A stretch of 64,000 bases of DNA from an uncultured Sphingobacteriales bacterium (GTDB taxonomy: Bacteria; Bacteroidota; Bacteroidia; Chitinophagales; Chitinophagaceae). The translations under genes and the position numbers were made by a program. Of this stretch, positions 46,813 through 55,910 are shown in pieces; the first letter of the stretch is position 1; every line of letters begins with the position of its first letter. A model generated the notes under the pieces. That model was not told the DNA's origin. It saw only the letters and a program-made list of their open reading frames with translations, and searched no databases. The stretch lies in the NCBI GenBank assembly GCA_937871285.1, contig CALMQS010000069.1, forward strand, positions 1-64,000. Reading direction: 5' to 3'.

Positions 46813-47334
46813 GTAAAAGTTGCAATGATTTGAACGGACGGTTAAAATGCACTGCGGTTTTCATGGTGGTACCGGATCGGATTGGTGTTCCTCAAATGCA
46901 GCATTGGCTTTTTACATAGTATCGGATCGGTGGTTTTCGGATATTGGATGGTTAGTTTAGGAATTGGATAGGTTAAGGATCTATTGGATTTGTTACACAA
47001 AGAAACATCCTTTAGCCATTCCGGAAAATAGGTCGGCATATTATTGTTTAGTCATCGTTTCACTACAATGCGGGAAATCTACGATAAAAGGCTGCTAAGC
47101 ATTTACCCGTAGCACGTTGCGGGAACCGGGTTTTGCCATATATAACACCGTGTGATACAAGTTAAATTAACTTCACTACCATGGTGCTTATGCAGGAATT
47201 TCCATTACATCCACACGGAGAAATACGTATACTTTGTTTGATAGCAGGAATCCTTTATCAGGGAACTAAATTTCTATTTTGGTATGGTATGTTTTCTAAT
47301 TGATATAAGATAAGGAAAAAAGGATGTAAATAGC
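46813..47334. other. Gene-free stretch with GGATNGG words
   Basis: No believable gene here. Between 46865 and 46990 there is a degenerate series of GGATCGGATTGG, ATCGGATCGG, TTGGATGG and TTGGATAGG words. The rest (46991-47334) shows nothing recognisable. Confidence 0.4.
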
Positions 47335-48168
47335 TTAAAATAAGGAAAGCTGGGTGTGTTTGGCTGATGCCTTCGTTTTAGCCGCAACAGGCAGGTCAAC
47401 GGTATCCGCAATGCAATAAACCGGTGTTTCGTGGTAGCGGGAAGCAACAATAATGGTGGTGCCATTTGCTTCTTTATTAAAAAGCTCTGCAACTAATTCC
47501 GGGCTATTATTGTTTTTGGATAAATGCGATAATATTAAATGCGTTAAATGGTTTCCCCGGTACTGTGTAAATAATTCAAGTGCCTGCATATTCGACAAAT
47601 GCCCGTTGCCTCCACTGATGCGTTTTTTCAAATAATAAGGATAGCTGCCGTTGGCAAGCATATCCCCGCAATAATTAGCTTCCAGAAAAACGGAATGGCA
47701 CTGGCTGAAGTGATGGATAACATGGGTGCATGAATTGCCGATATCGGTAAAAACGCCTACTTTAACCTTGTTGTTGGTTACTACAAAACTGTGCGGATCG
47801 CAGGCATCATGGCATTTGGGAAAGCCCGTAATGGTTAAATCCCCTATAGTTACCGGCTGTTGTGGTAAAAAGTGCTGAACAAGATGTTTTTCAACCGGGA
47901 TAGCGGCAGCCTGTAAGGTAGCTGGTGTGACATAAACCGGAAGCTGGAATTTTTTACACAGGCCGGGTATGCCGGTAATATGATCTGAATGCTCATGCGA
48001 CACAAAGATCGCTTTCACCAGGCTCATATCCAATCCCAGGCGCTTCATTCTTTTTTCGGTTTCCCTGCAGGAAATGCCCGCGTCAATCAGTACGGCTTCC
48101 TTTTCGTTTCCGATATAATAGCAGTTGCCGTTGCTGCCCGAATTTAAAGAGGTGATAAAAAGCGCCAT
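47335..48168 (-). CDS. WalJ/YycJ-like metallo-beta-lactamase-fold nuclease with C-terminal clamp motif
   Basis: 277-residue cytosolic MBL-fold protein. The N-terminus FITSLNSGSNGNCYYIGNE matches the YycJ (WalJ) type; the metal motif HEHSDH (about 58-63) is intact, Asp in LIDAGISCRE and later GVFTDIGNSCTHV, VFLEANYC and LILSHLSKNN complete the site. In bacilli the homologue is a 5'-3' DNA exonuclease linked to mismatch repair. The last five residues are QLSLF (273-277), matching the beta sliding-clamp consensus QL[SD]LF, after a flexible Lys/Ala tail. That predicts recruitment to replication. It stands alone. Confidence 0.88.
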   Translation of the reverse strand: MALFITSLNSGSNGNCYYIGNEKEAVLIDAGISCRETEKRMKRLGLDMSLVKAIFVSHEHSDHITGIPGLCKKFQLPVYVTPATLQAAAIPVEKHLVQHFLPQQPVTIGDLTITGFPKCHDACDPHSFVVTNNKVKVGVFTDIGNSCTHVIHHFSQCHSVFLEANYCGDMLANGSYPYYLKKRISGGNGHLSNMQALELFTQYRGNHLTHLILSHLSKNNNSPELVAELFNKEANGTTIIVASRYHETPVYCIADTVDLPVAAKTKASAKHTQLSLF

Positions 48169-48175
48169 AGCACCG

Positions 48176-48183
48176 CAAAAATA
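48176..48183 (-). promoter_or_regulatory. -7 element (TATTTTTG) for the WalJ-like gene
   Basis: Minus-strand TATTTTTG matches TAnnTTTG only 7 bp before the start codon, so the transcript would be nearly leaderless, or the element is fortuitous. Confidence 0.3.
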
Positions 48184-48209
48184 AGGAACTGCACTATTGT
48201 GCCTTACAA

Positions 48210-49178
48210 TTATTTCGCCTGCAATTGAAAATGTTCTACCTTATTGTTAATGGGGGTGATCGTTTTTAAGTATGCGTAAACAGCTCTCAGGTCGGTAGTA
48301 TCCATGCCTGCATACATAGCCCAGGGCATGATGGTGTTTACCTGGCTGGCAGTTACTTTAAATATGCTCGCAGTATCGGTATAGGCTTTGAACCGGGCTA
48401 TAAAAGCAGCTTCTGTCCAGTTGCCCAAACCTGTTTCGGCATCGGGCGTAATATTTGCCGAGCGTACGGTGCCGTTGGGCATTTGAAATTCCCTGCCCCC
48501 GGCGTATGCCAGCTCAGGAATGATCTGTCCTTTTTTAACCTGGGTGTGGCATTCTATGCAGGCGGCGATAGTAACAATATAATGACCATAGTTTACCAGG
48601 TCTGTTTTTGCAGGGCGTTCTAAGGGAGTGTTATTGGCAGGAATGGTGTTGAGAATAAAATTCAAGGGAAAATCTATGCTGCGTTCGGGTATGGTGCTGT
48701 TAATAACAGGTAGTTGCCGCAGGTAGGCAATAATATCATACACATCTTCTTTATCCATTTTTCCATAATGCAGGTAGGGCATTACCGGAAATAATGCTTC
48801 CCCGTTTTTATTTACACCTGTGGTAATGGTTCTGTAAATTTCGCCATCGGTCCAGGATCCCAGGTTTTGAGGTGTAATATTTTTGGAGTAAAAACTTCCC
48901 GGGAAACCCATCTCCCTTCCAAAATACTCGCCTCCTTTTCCCAGCGTTTCGGGAGCAAGGGGCCCGGTAAAACGGCTCCAGTCGCGGGTGGAATGGCAGT
49001 CCATGCAAACAGTTATATGATTTGCCAGGTACGCGCCCCGCGCAATGCGTTCAGGTGTTACCGTTATCGTGATGTCCGGCGCCGCGGCCACATCGGGTAA
49101 TGCAAATTTTAAATACCCTGCAATGCCGCCAATGGCAACAACTATAATAAGTAAAATGACCAGAAAAACCTTTTTCAT
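48210..49178 (-). CDS. Membrane-anchored dihaem cytochrome c
   Basis: 322 residues from the chosen start MKKVFLVILLIIVVAIGG, whose hydrophobic segment anchors the protein facing the periplasm. Two haem c sites are seen: CMDCH (58-62) and CIECH (207-211), each followed by candidate Met ligands (FPVMPYLHYGKM near 133; TIMPWAMYAGM near 288). The layout resembles the cytochrome c subunits of membrane alcohol/aldehyde dehydrogenases and other electron carriers. An upstream in-frame ATG would add 47 residues with no family likeness, so it was not used. No oxidase or dehydrogenase gene is adjacent. Confidence 0.88.
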   Translation of the reverse strand: MKKVFLVILLIIVVAIGGIAGYLKFALPDVAAAPDITITVTPERIARGAYLANHITVCMDCHSTRDWSRFTGPLAPETLGKGGEYFGREMGFPGSFYSKNITPQNLGSWTDGEIYRTITTGVNKNGEALFPVMPYLHYGKMDKEDVYDIIAYLRQLPVINSTIPERSIDFPLNFILNTIPANNTPLERPAKTDLVNYGHYIVTIAACIECHTQVKKGQIIPELAYAGGREFQMPNGTVRSANITPDAETGLGNWTEAAFIARFKAYTDTASIFKVTASQVNTIMPWAMYAGMDTTDLRAVYAYLKTITPINNKVEHFQLQAK

Positions 49179-49323
49179 GATGTATAAAGTTGCAAGTTGA
49201 ATGAAAAAATTGAAGTGAGGTAGCAGATAAGGGTGGACCCAACAGGACGTAAAAATAATACATCCGGAATAAATTGTATATAATATTGGGCGTATTTCAA
49301 TTTTTCGCTCCATGTACAACTTT

Positions 49324-49382
49324 CCGGTCGGTGAGACACCGACCGGTAGCGGGTTCTACAGGTGGGTGTCACCACCCACCTG
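49324..49382. repeat. Tandem strong hairpins
   Basis: Two perfect 10-bp stems lie 12 bp apart: CCGGTCGGTG with CACCGACCGG (loop AGA) and CAGGTGGGTG with CACCCACCTG (loop TCAC). They sit in the 509-bp divergent gap between the cytochrome and SodC genes and look like a dispersed REP-type unit. Nothing else was seen in 49179-49323 or 49383-49644. Confidence 0.6.
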
Positions 49383-49644
49383 CGAAAAAAGAAAATGATC
49401 GCAAATATATCTCCGCGGCCGCTGCACCACCGCTATCGCTGCGGGAAAATATGGTCTCTGTAACGATCTGTACTTCAGCATATATGCCAGCAGGAGTGGG
49501 GACCCTGATCAGCAATACCCCGTGCCAGGCTTTTCCTGTTTCCCCGGAATGACGATAATTTTCCCCAATACCTTCATCGGGTATAGCAGCCGGGTACTTT
49601 TTAAAACAAAACCTGACAATGGAAATAAGAGGGTAAGGTTTTTG

Positions 49645-49652
49645 TAGCTTTG
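49645..49652 (+). promoter_or_regulatory. -7 element (TAGCTTTG) for sodC
   Basis: TAGCTTTG matches TAnnTTTG. Its predicted transcript start is near 49659, which excludes the ATG at 49658 and supports the start at 49688. Confidence 0.5.
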
Positions 49653-49687
49653 CATTTATGTTTTTAAAACTTAAAAAATATATTGCT

Positions 49688-50311
49688 ATGAATTTTCGCT
49701 TTATTAACCGGAGGCCGATGTATATGTTGACTCTTGTTCCGGCGCTCGCCCTCGTTTTTTCCTGTAACAGTCCAACCAGCAACGAATCAACTGCAGATAG
49801 CGCCCAGGTTGCCGGCGACCACACCCATGCTATGGATGATACCGCCCCTGTTCCTTTAGTAAGCCATGCCGAAGCGGTGCTGGCAGGTACCTATGCCGAC
49901 ACGGCGGTATCCGGTACAGCCAAATTTGACGCTGTTGATAATGGTAAAGTGAAATTAGAACTGGAGATAACCATTCCGGCTAAGGCAGGTAAAAGTGTAG
50001 CTGTTCATCTTCATGAGCATGGCGATTGCGGCGATAATGGAAACATGTCGCACGGGCACTGGAACCCTACTAACCAGCAACATGGGAAATGGGGAAGCGC
50101 CAGCTTTCATTCGGGCGATATAGGAAATGTGCAATTAGACGTGCAGGGAAAAGGTACCCTCACATTAGAAACGGATTTATGGACATTAGGCGGTAGCGCC
50201 GAAAAAAATATTTTGGATAAGGCGCTGATTGTGCACGGTGGTGTTGACGATTATACTTCTCAGCCATCGGGTAATGCAGGCACGAGAATAGGATGCGGTG
50301 TTATTAAGTAA
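49688..50311 (+). CDS. sodC: Lipoprotein Cu/Zn superoxide dismutase
   Basis: Periplasmic or outer-membrane lipoprotein (207 residues) that removes superoxide. Signal sequence with lipobox VFSC (Cys26), a His/Asp-rich linker, then the SodC fold. All ligands are visible: VHLHEHGDC (two Cu His and a disulfide Cys), GHWNP with the bridging His, QQHGKW and SFHSGDIGN for zinc, and ALIVHGGVDDY with the last Cu His. The catalytic Arg and second Cys lie in SGNAGTRIGCGVI. Nothing is missing, so an active enzyme is expected. Followed by a strong terminator. Confidence 0.93.
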   Translation: MNFRFINRRPMYMLTLVPALALVFSCNSPTSNESTADSAQVAGDHTHAMDDTAPVPLVSHAEAVLAGTYADTAVSGTAKFDAVDNGKVKLELEITIPAKAGKSVAVHLHEHGDCGDNGNMSHGHWNPTNQQHGKWGSASFHSGDIGNVQLDVQGKGTLTLETDLWTLGGSAEKNILDKALIVHGGVDDYTSQPSGNAGTRIGCGVIK

Positions 50312-50356
50312 ACCAGCCGCATTGAAATATTGAATTCGTTACTTATTGATGCTACT

Positions 50357-50404
50357 ATTGCCACTAACACAGGCATATGCTTTTGTTGTTAGTGGCAATT
50401 TTTA
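50357..50404 (+). terminator. Rho-independent terminator after sodC
   Basis: ATTGCCACTAACA and TGTTAGTGGCAAT form a perfect 13-bp stem with a 17-base loop and a TTTT tail. It lies 45 bp past the stop codon. Confidence 0.8.
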
Positions 50405-50435
50405 TGGTATAGCCTTTTTGCCGGCCGGTACATTA

Positions 50436-51791
50436 TTATGGAAGTTTGTATTGTTTGGTCGCATCATCTAATATTAATACCCAATCCTGCCCGTAACCCG
50501 AAGTGGGCGGCGTGAAGTGCAGCTTCCCTTTATTTATAGTTTCAGCGGTGGAAATAGTTGCTCCGTTCCGGGGATTGTACCAGTTGGCTTTTAACCTGCT
50601 GCCCGATATTTTTCCTCCATTAACGGTAAACGGCTTTCCTGCTGCCGTATAAATGAACGCATAGTCTTTTCCTCTTGTAGCCTGTATGCGTTCAGCAGGC
50701 CCGTAATGATCTTCAGCAATAAGCGACTGGTCGGGTACCCGCTCTAAAAACGGCCGGGAAAGCATTAGCTTTTTCAGATGCTGCATTTGCAGAGCGCCGG
50801 GCAGTTCCAGGGCCTCCTGCCAGTATATGTGCGGTCCGTTTACGGCTTCACGGTAAGGCGAATAAAATTGCCAGATATCATGGCAGCCATAGGTATGTCC
50901 AAATGCGCCCGCAAACACATCTAAGTATGCATACAATCTCACATCATATGCGTTGCTTGTTCCCAGCTCTTTTGCATTAAAGCAAACAGGGTGGTCTTCA
51001 TATAATGGTTCTCCATCCATTACCGGTTTTACAGGCGTCATATTATATACCGCCTGAATTTTATCGTATACAGGCGCATTACGGCAATGACCATTCTGGA
51101 ACATGTTAAACGACAACCAGTCTTCTTTCATAAACCACTCCGCGCTTCCATACTGGTTAGGCTGGGGATGAAAAGTAATAAGTGGCTTTGTGCCGGTTCC
51201 GTAACCTGCTGTTATCCCTTCGGCCATGCTGTTCCATATCGCTACATCATTTGCATTACTCGGGTTACGGTCGCCTCCGGTGATCCATATAATATTGGAT
51301 TTGTTTCTATACCTTTTGGCCAGCCATTGGCCGTATTGCCTCGCATTTTCCGTAGTAAATATTTCAGGGCCTTTTCCCCATGTGCTTTTAAATACTTTAT
51401 CGCCCCAGGTGGGCAGCAAACCGATCACTATATTATACTCATTTGCCTTGTCTATAATATAATCCACATGACGAAAGTATGCCTCGTTGGGTTTGGCAGG
51501 ATCATCGTTCTCCAACGGCAGGTCTCCGTAAGCGTTAGGGGTGTGCAACCCGTCAAATTCAGCCAGCACTACTGCCTGAACAACAGTGAAGCCCTGCTCT
51601 GATCTGCGTTTTAAATAATAATCTGCCTGTTCGCGGTTTAAGCGGTGAAACAGTTCCCACCCGGTATCACCCAAATAAAAAAAGGGAGCATTATTGCGCA
51701 ACAGAAAGCGTTTATTATCACTAACTGTAAACTGGGCTGTTGTTATAAGGCACAACAGCAGGCATACAAGAGAAAGACAGGTTCGTTGCAT
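50436..51791 (-). CDS. DUF4038/GH140-type glycoside hydrolase
   Basis: Exported enzyme of 451 residues; signal peptide (1-19, CLITTA/Q). TIM barrel with LLRNNAPFFYLGDTGWELFHRL (30-51, split across a strand and helix), the acid Asp174 in WITGGDRNP and nucleophile-type Glu261 in PVMDGEPLYE, followed by a small C-terminal beta-domain (about 360-445). Characterised GH140 members are apiosidases acting on rhamnogalacturonan II side chains. The start MQRTCLSLV is preferred over the ATG 18 bases upstream because it begins the signal peptide. It stands alone, not in the SusCD cluster. Confidence 0.88.
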   Translation of the reverse strand: MQRTCLSLVCLLLCLITTAQFTVSDNKRFLLRNNAPFFYLGDTGWELFHRLNREQADYYLKRRSEQGFTVVQAVVLAEFDGLHTPNAYGDLPLENDDPAKPNEAYFRHVDYIIDKANEYNIVIGLLPTWGDKVFKSTWGKGPEIFTTENARQYGQWLAKRYRNKSNIIWITGGDRNPSNANDVAIWNSMAEGITAGYGTGTKPLITFHPQPNQYGSAEWFMKEDWLSFNMFQNGHCRNAPVYDKIQAVYNMTPVKPVMDGEPLYEDHPVCFNAKELGTSNAYDVRLYAYLDVFAGAFGHTYGCHDIWQFYSPYREAVNGPHIYWQEALELPGALQMQHLKKLMLSRPFLERVPDQSLIAEDHYGPAERIQATRGKDYAFIYTAAGKPFTVNGGKISGSRLKANWYNPRNGATISTAETINKGKLHFTPPTSGYGQDWVLILDDATKQYKLP

Positions 51792-51867
51792 GAAAGTAAT
51801 ATATGGCAAGTTTATAGTTTGTGGTTTTGAGTTTTAAAGTTACTGAATCTCAAATCTGATCTTCTTT

Positions 51868-53178
51868 CTACCCTTTCCGCACCAGCCATCTCCACATCTC
51901 CCTCCAGGTAACTTTTTTGCCATAGAGCAAAATACCTGTCCGGTAAATTTTTGCGGTAACCCAGGTAAAAAACAAAAATGTTAATACCAATAAAAGCATT
52001 GAAAGTCCTAACTGCCACCAGGGAACGCCATAAGTAACCCTGCCCATCATTACAATAGGGGAGGTAAGCGGAAACAGGCTGCCAAATACCGCTATGCCAC
52101 TGTCGGGGTCATTGATGGCTTTGGTCATGATAACAAAACCCAGGATAAGCGGCATCATAACGGGAAAGACCAACTGCTGGGCTTCCTGCTGGTCTTCACT
52201 CACTACGCTGCCTATAGCGGCAAACAGGGCAGCATATAGTAAATAGCCTCCCAGGAAATAAAATATAAAAGAAAAAAGGATCAGTGCTATAGGAAGTGAT
52301 CTTATACTTTCGATGATCTCAGCCACTTTCCCTGAATTTACACGCTGGGCTGCGGCGCCGGCTACTGCAGGATCGGATAGTTGATTGAATACATCAGGGA
52401 AAAGCAAAGGAATGATAAGCTGAAGTAAGCCCATGACCACGATCCATATAGCAAACTGCGTTAAGCCAACGGCGCCAATACCAATTATTTTTCCAAGCAT
52501 GAGCTGGAAGGGTTTGGCAGAGCTTACAATTACTTCGGCAATACGGTTGGTCTTTTCTTCCATAACGCCACGCATCACCATCGTGCCATATATCAGTAAA
52601 ATCATGTAGATAAGAATACCGGCAATAAACGAAACGGCGTACGCAACGCCGGCAATACTTTTCTTTTCACCTTTGCCGGAGTCTATAGCATTTTCAATTT
52701 CAATATCGGCTTTAATGTTTTTATATATTTCCGGGTCAATATTTGCAGCGATCAACCGTTTTTTTTCAACCGCTCCATTGACCTTTTTTTCCAGTGCCGA
52801 TTTTACAAACAGGTTTACGGCTGCCTGGCTGTGCAGCTTTATATGCGGAAGATCGCTTTTATTAAATTCGGGTATATATAAAAAAAGGCTGTAGCCCTCG
52901 TTTTTGTATCTCGGTTTAAAAGATTGTTCTGTTTCATTATGAATAAAGGTATAAGTTGACTTGTCGTTTTTTCCTGCCTCTATTTTACCGTTAAACAGGT
53001 TCGCTTCATCAAGAATGGCTACTCTTTGTGTATTGCTTTCACCGCTAATGGAAACAGCTATAATAATGGCGTAAAAGGCCACAATTACCAAAGGCACAAG
53101 AAGGGTAGTGAGTAAAAAGGATTTTCTTTTCACCCTGGTCATGTATTCTCTTTCTATTATCAGGCGGATCTTATTCAT
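51868..53178 (-). CDS. ABC-2 type export permease (NatB-like)
   Basis: 436-residue inner-membrane protein. One segment at about 20-45, a large extracytoplasmic loop (45-175) and a block of five to six helices (about 178-410) make up the NatB/ABC2_membrane_3 layout; VMRGVMEEKTNRIAEVIVSSAKPFQLMLGKI is the coupling region, here written across its helix-loop. It follows the ATPase gene by 43 bp and forms the exporter with it. NatAB was first described as a sodium exporter; the substrate here is open. Confidence 0.9.
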   Translation of the reverse strand: MNKIRLIIEREYMTRVKRKSFLLTTLLVPLVIVAFYAIIIAVSISGESNTQRVAILDEANLFNGKIEAGKNDKSTYTFIHNETEQSFKPRYKNEGYSLFLYIPEFNKSDLPHIKLHSQAAVNLFVKSALEKKVNGAVEKKRLIAANIDPEIYKNIKADIEIENAIDSGKGEKKSIAGVAYAVSFIAGILIYMILLIYGTMVMRGVMEEKTNRIAEVIVSSAKPFQLMLGKIIGIGAVGLTQFAIWIVVMGLLQLIIPLLFPDVFNQLSDPAVAGAAAQRVNSGKVAEIIESIRSLPIALILFSFIFYFLGGYLLYAALFAAIGSVVSEDQQEAQQLVFPVMMPLILGFVIMTKAINDPDSGIAVFGSLFPLTSPIVMMGRVTYGVPWWQLGLSMLLLVLTFLFFTWVTAKIYRTGILLYGKKVTWREMWRWLVRKG

Positions 53179-53221
53179 ATGCTTTACCGGATTGTAATAT
53201 TATGTCTGTAGCAATTCATTT

Positions 53222-54166
53222 TTATACGGAAGTGTTAACAGGTTGAAATTCCCGTGCCAGCGGAGTACCTTCAACCAGCTTTATAAAAATATCATTTAAA
53301 GACGGGAGGATCTCGTTAAAGGATATGATCTCGTGATGCCGGGCCAGTAAATGTTGTAATACATCATGTGGCTTATATCCTTCATGGATCTTCAGTATCA
53401 ATGCCTCGCCTTTTTCACCGGTTACTTCAAAAATGCTATTACCGGTTATGCTATCCGGTTTTTTTTCAAAACCAACCCGGAAAATATTTTCTTTAAACTC
53501 CTGCTTCACATTTTTTACGGAACCGTCTAATATTTTATTTCCCTTGTTAATAAGAATAATATGGTCGCAGATCTCTTCTACCTGTTCCATGCGGTGGGTG
53601 CTGAAAATAATGGTGCTGCCGTTTTTTGCCAGCCTGAATATTTCGTCTTTTATTAAATTGGCATTCACCGGGTCAAGTCCGCTGAAGGGTTCATCTAAAA
53701 TAATAAGCTTCGGTTCATGGAGTACGGTGGTAACAAACTGTAATTTCTGGCTCATGCCCTTGCTGAGGTCTTGCACCTTTTTGTTCCACCAGCTTTCCAT
53801 TTCCAGGCGCTGAAACCAGAATTTTATTTTTTCCATGGCTTCCGCTTTGCTTAATCCTTTCAGCCGGGCAAGGTATAAAGCCTGTTCGCCGATCTTCATT
53901 TTTTTATACAGTCCTCTTTCTTCGGGCATATAGCCTATTCGCACGATATCATTGATGGGATCAAATTTTTTTCCTTCAAAAGTGATGGAGCCGCTATCGG
54001 GAAAAAATATGCCGGTGATCATCCGGAGTAAGGTGGTTTTGCCTGCGCCATTAGGACCCAGCATACCAAAAATAGCGCCCTGTTCAATCGTAAAGCTAAC
54101 ATCATCTACCGCTTTTTGCGTAGCAAAATATTTTCTGAGCTGGTGAACTTCTAAAATGTGCTGCAT
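53222..54166 (-). CDS. ABC transporter ATPase (NatA-like)
   Basis: 314-residue cytosolic ATPase. Walker A GPNGAGKTT (about 38-46), the signature as LSKGMSQKLQ instead of LSGGQ (usual in this group), Walker B LIILDEPFSGLDP (about 155-167) and the switch His in STHRMEQVEEI. The C-terminal extension beyond 215 is typical of NatA/DrrA-type exporters. First gene of a two-gene operon with the permease. Confidence 0.94.
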   Translation of the reverse strand: MQHILEVHQLRKYFATQKAVDDVSFTIEQGAIFGMLGPNGAGKTTLLRMITGIFFPDSGSITFEGKKFDPINDIVRIGYMPEERGLYKKMKIGEQALYLARLKGLSKAEAMEKIKFWFQRLEMESWWNKKVQDLSKGMSQKLQFVTTVLHEPKLIILDEPFSGLDPVNANLIKDEIFRLAKNGSTIIFSTHRMEQVEEICDHIILINKGNKILDGSVKNVKQEFKENIFRVGFEKKPDSITGNSIFEVTGEKGEALILKIHEGYKPHDVLQHLLARHHEIISFNEILPSLNDIFIKLVEGTPLAREFQPVNTSV

Positions 54167-54271
54167 ATCGAGTATTAGTTGCGCCCGGTTAAATTTTATT
54201 ACAGAGGTATGAAAAGAAATTTATAAGATGGCAACAAAGGCATAAAGATTTTAAAAGTTTTGTAACCCGTT

Positions 54272-55855
54272 TCACATTTTCCACTTTTCCGATATAATGT
54301 CTGCTATTTTTTCGCCATCCATTGCCGCGCTTACTATTCCCCCGGCAAAGCCGGCTCCTTCGGCGCAGGGGTACAGATTATGTATTTGCGGGTGATGGAG
54401 GCTTACCTTATCCCGTGGTATACGAACCGGCGATGAAGTACGGCTTTCCGTTGCCACAACAATGGCTTCATTGCTGTAATAGCCTTTCATTTTTTTACCA
54501 AAGGCTATCAGCCCTTCCTGCAGGGTGCGATAAATAAATGAGGGAAAAACAGCTTCCAGCGAAGTGGCTGTTACACCCGGTAAGTAAGAACAGCGGGGAA
54601 GGGTTGAAGAAGCATTATTTTCAGCAAAATCAACCATGCGCTGTGCAGGCGCTGCAAATTTTCCGCCCCCCGCATTGTAAGCCTTTCTTTCTATGCTTTC
54701 CTGGAAATACATTGCGGCCAGCGCGCCATGGTTTCTAAAAGCCTGCACGTCCTTTTCTTCCACGGTAACCACAATGCCGCTGTTGGCATAAGGGTTATTT
54801 CGTTTAGAGGGGCTCCATCCGTTTACTACTAGCTCACCCGCACCTGTAGCTGCGGGAGCAATAATACCCCCCGGGCACATGCAAAATGAAAACACACCAC
54901 GCTGGTTGGCTTGTGTTACTAAGCTGTACGAGGCGGGTGGCAGGTTAACGGATGATGAATGCCCGGATGCCGTACCGGGAAAGGAATGATACTGAATTTG
55001 GTCAATGAGTTGCTGCGGATGCTCGATGCGTATACCTAACGCGAAAGGTTTTAGCTCAATACTTATTTTTTTTTGATCCAGTAAACGGTAAATATCTCTC
55101 GCCGAGTGTCCCGTGGCTAATATAAACGCATCTGCTTTAAATACATTTTCATCGGCCGTTTTTACGGCTTTCAGAATATTGCGGTCAATAATAAAGTCCG
55201 TTACTTTTTTTTCAAATAAAAATATACCGCCGCAATCCCGGATGGTATGGCGCATGGCGGCAATAATATGCGGGAGCTTATTGGTGCCGATATGCGGGTG
55301 TGCATCATACAAAATATTTTCTTCGGCGCCAAAATGAACGAACAGGCTAAGTATCCTGCTGATATTACCACGCTTATTGCTGCGGGTATAGAGCTTACCA
55401 TCGCTGTAAGTGCCCGCCCCGCCTTCACCGAAGCAATAGTTGCTTTCCGGGTTTATGACGCCTTCCTTATTCAGTACCGCAAGGTCTCTTCTTCTTGCCC
55501 TTACGTCTTTTCCTCTTTCCAGTATAATGGGTCGTATGCCTTTTTCTATCAGTTGCAAAGCAGCAAATAACCCGGCCGGTCCGGCGCCAATAATAATTAC
55601 TTTTTTTTGAGCGTGTTCCACGCTTTTAAAATGAAAGACAGGAACTGGTCTTTGCTGAAAAGGCTCATTAATGAACGCGTTAACAGTAAGCATTATCCAT
55701 GCCTGCCTGCCCCTGGCATCAACAGACCTTTTGAGTATATGAAACCCCGAAACTGCTGAAGGTGTAACACCTTCAGCGGCAGCGATATGTTCGCTAATTA
55801 ACGATGCTGTGGCTGCCTGCGAAGGAAGCAAACGAAGCACAATATTTTTTTGCAT
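54272..55855 (-). CDS. FAD-dependent oxidoreductase (COG2509 type)
   Basis: 527-residue soluble flavoprotein. An N-terminal domain (1-83) with HILKRSVDARGR precedes the dinucleotide fold IIIGAGPAGLFAALQLIEKG (GxGxxG at 90-95) and the conserved ERGKDVRARRRDLA, then FGEGGAGTYSDGKLYTR and CPGGIIAPAATGAGELVVNGWS, all typical of this family. The C-terminus GAGFAGGIVSAAMDG binds the FAD ribityl side. Reaction unknown; it is widely conserved. No partner gene is adjacent. Confidence 0.9.
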   Translation of the reverse strand: MQKNIVLRLLPSQAATASLISEHIAAAEGVTPSAVSGFHILKRSVDARGRQAWIMLTVNAFINEPFQQRPVPVFHFKSVEHAQKKVIIIGAGPAGLFAALQLIEKGIRPIILERGKDVRARRRDLAVLNKEGVINPESNYCFGEGGAGTYSDGKLYTRSNKRGNISRILSLFVHFGAEENILYDAHPHIGTNKLPHIIAAMRHTIRDCGGIFLFEKKVTDFIIDRNILKAVKTADENVFKADAFILATGHSARDIYRLLDQKKISIELKPFALGIRIEHPQQLIDQIQYHSFPGTASGHSSSVNLPPASYSLVTQANQRGVFSFCMCPGGIIAPAATGAGELVVNGWSPSKRNNPYANSGIVVTVEEKDVQAFRNHGALAAMYFQESIERKAYNAGGGKFAAPAQRMVDFAENNASSTLPRCSYLPGVTATSLEAVFPSFIYRTLQEGLIAFGKKMKGYYSNEAIVVATESRTSSPVRIPRDKVSLHHPQIHNLYPCAEGAGFAGGIVSAAMDGEKIADIISEKWKM

Positions 55856-55910
55856 AGATAAGAGGTCAGGTGGTTATCCTAAAACTCAGCTTGTTTTGCA
55901 GGCAGTTGTT

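Noticed and set aside
46842..47039. 65-codon minus-strand frame upstream of sucC
   Set aside because: It is just the translation of the low-complexity GGATNGG text.
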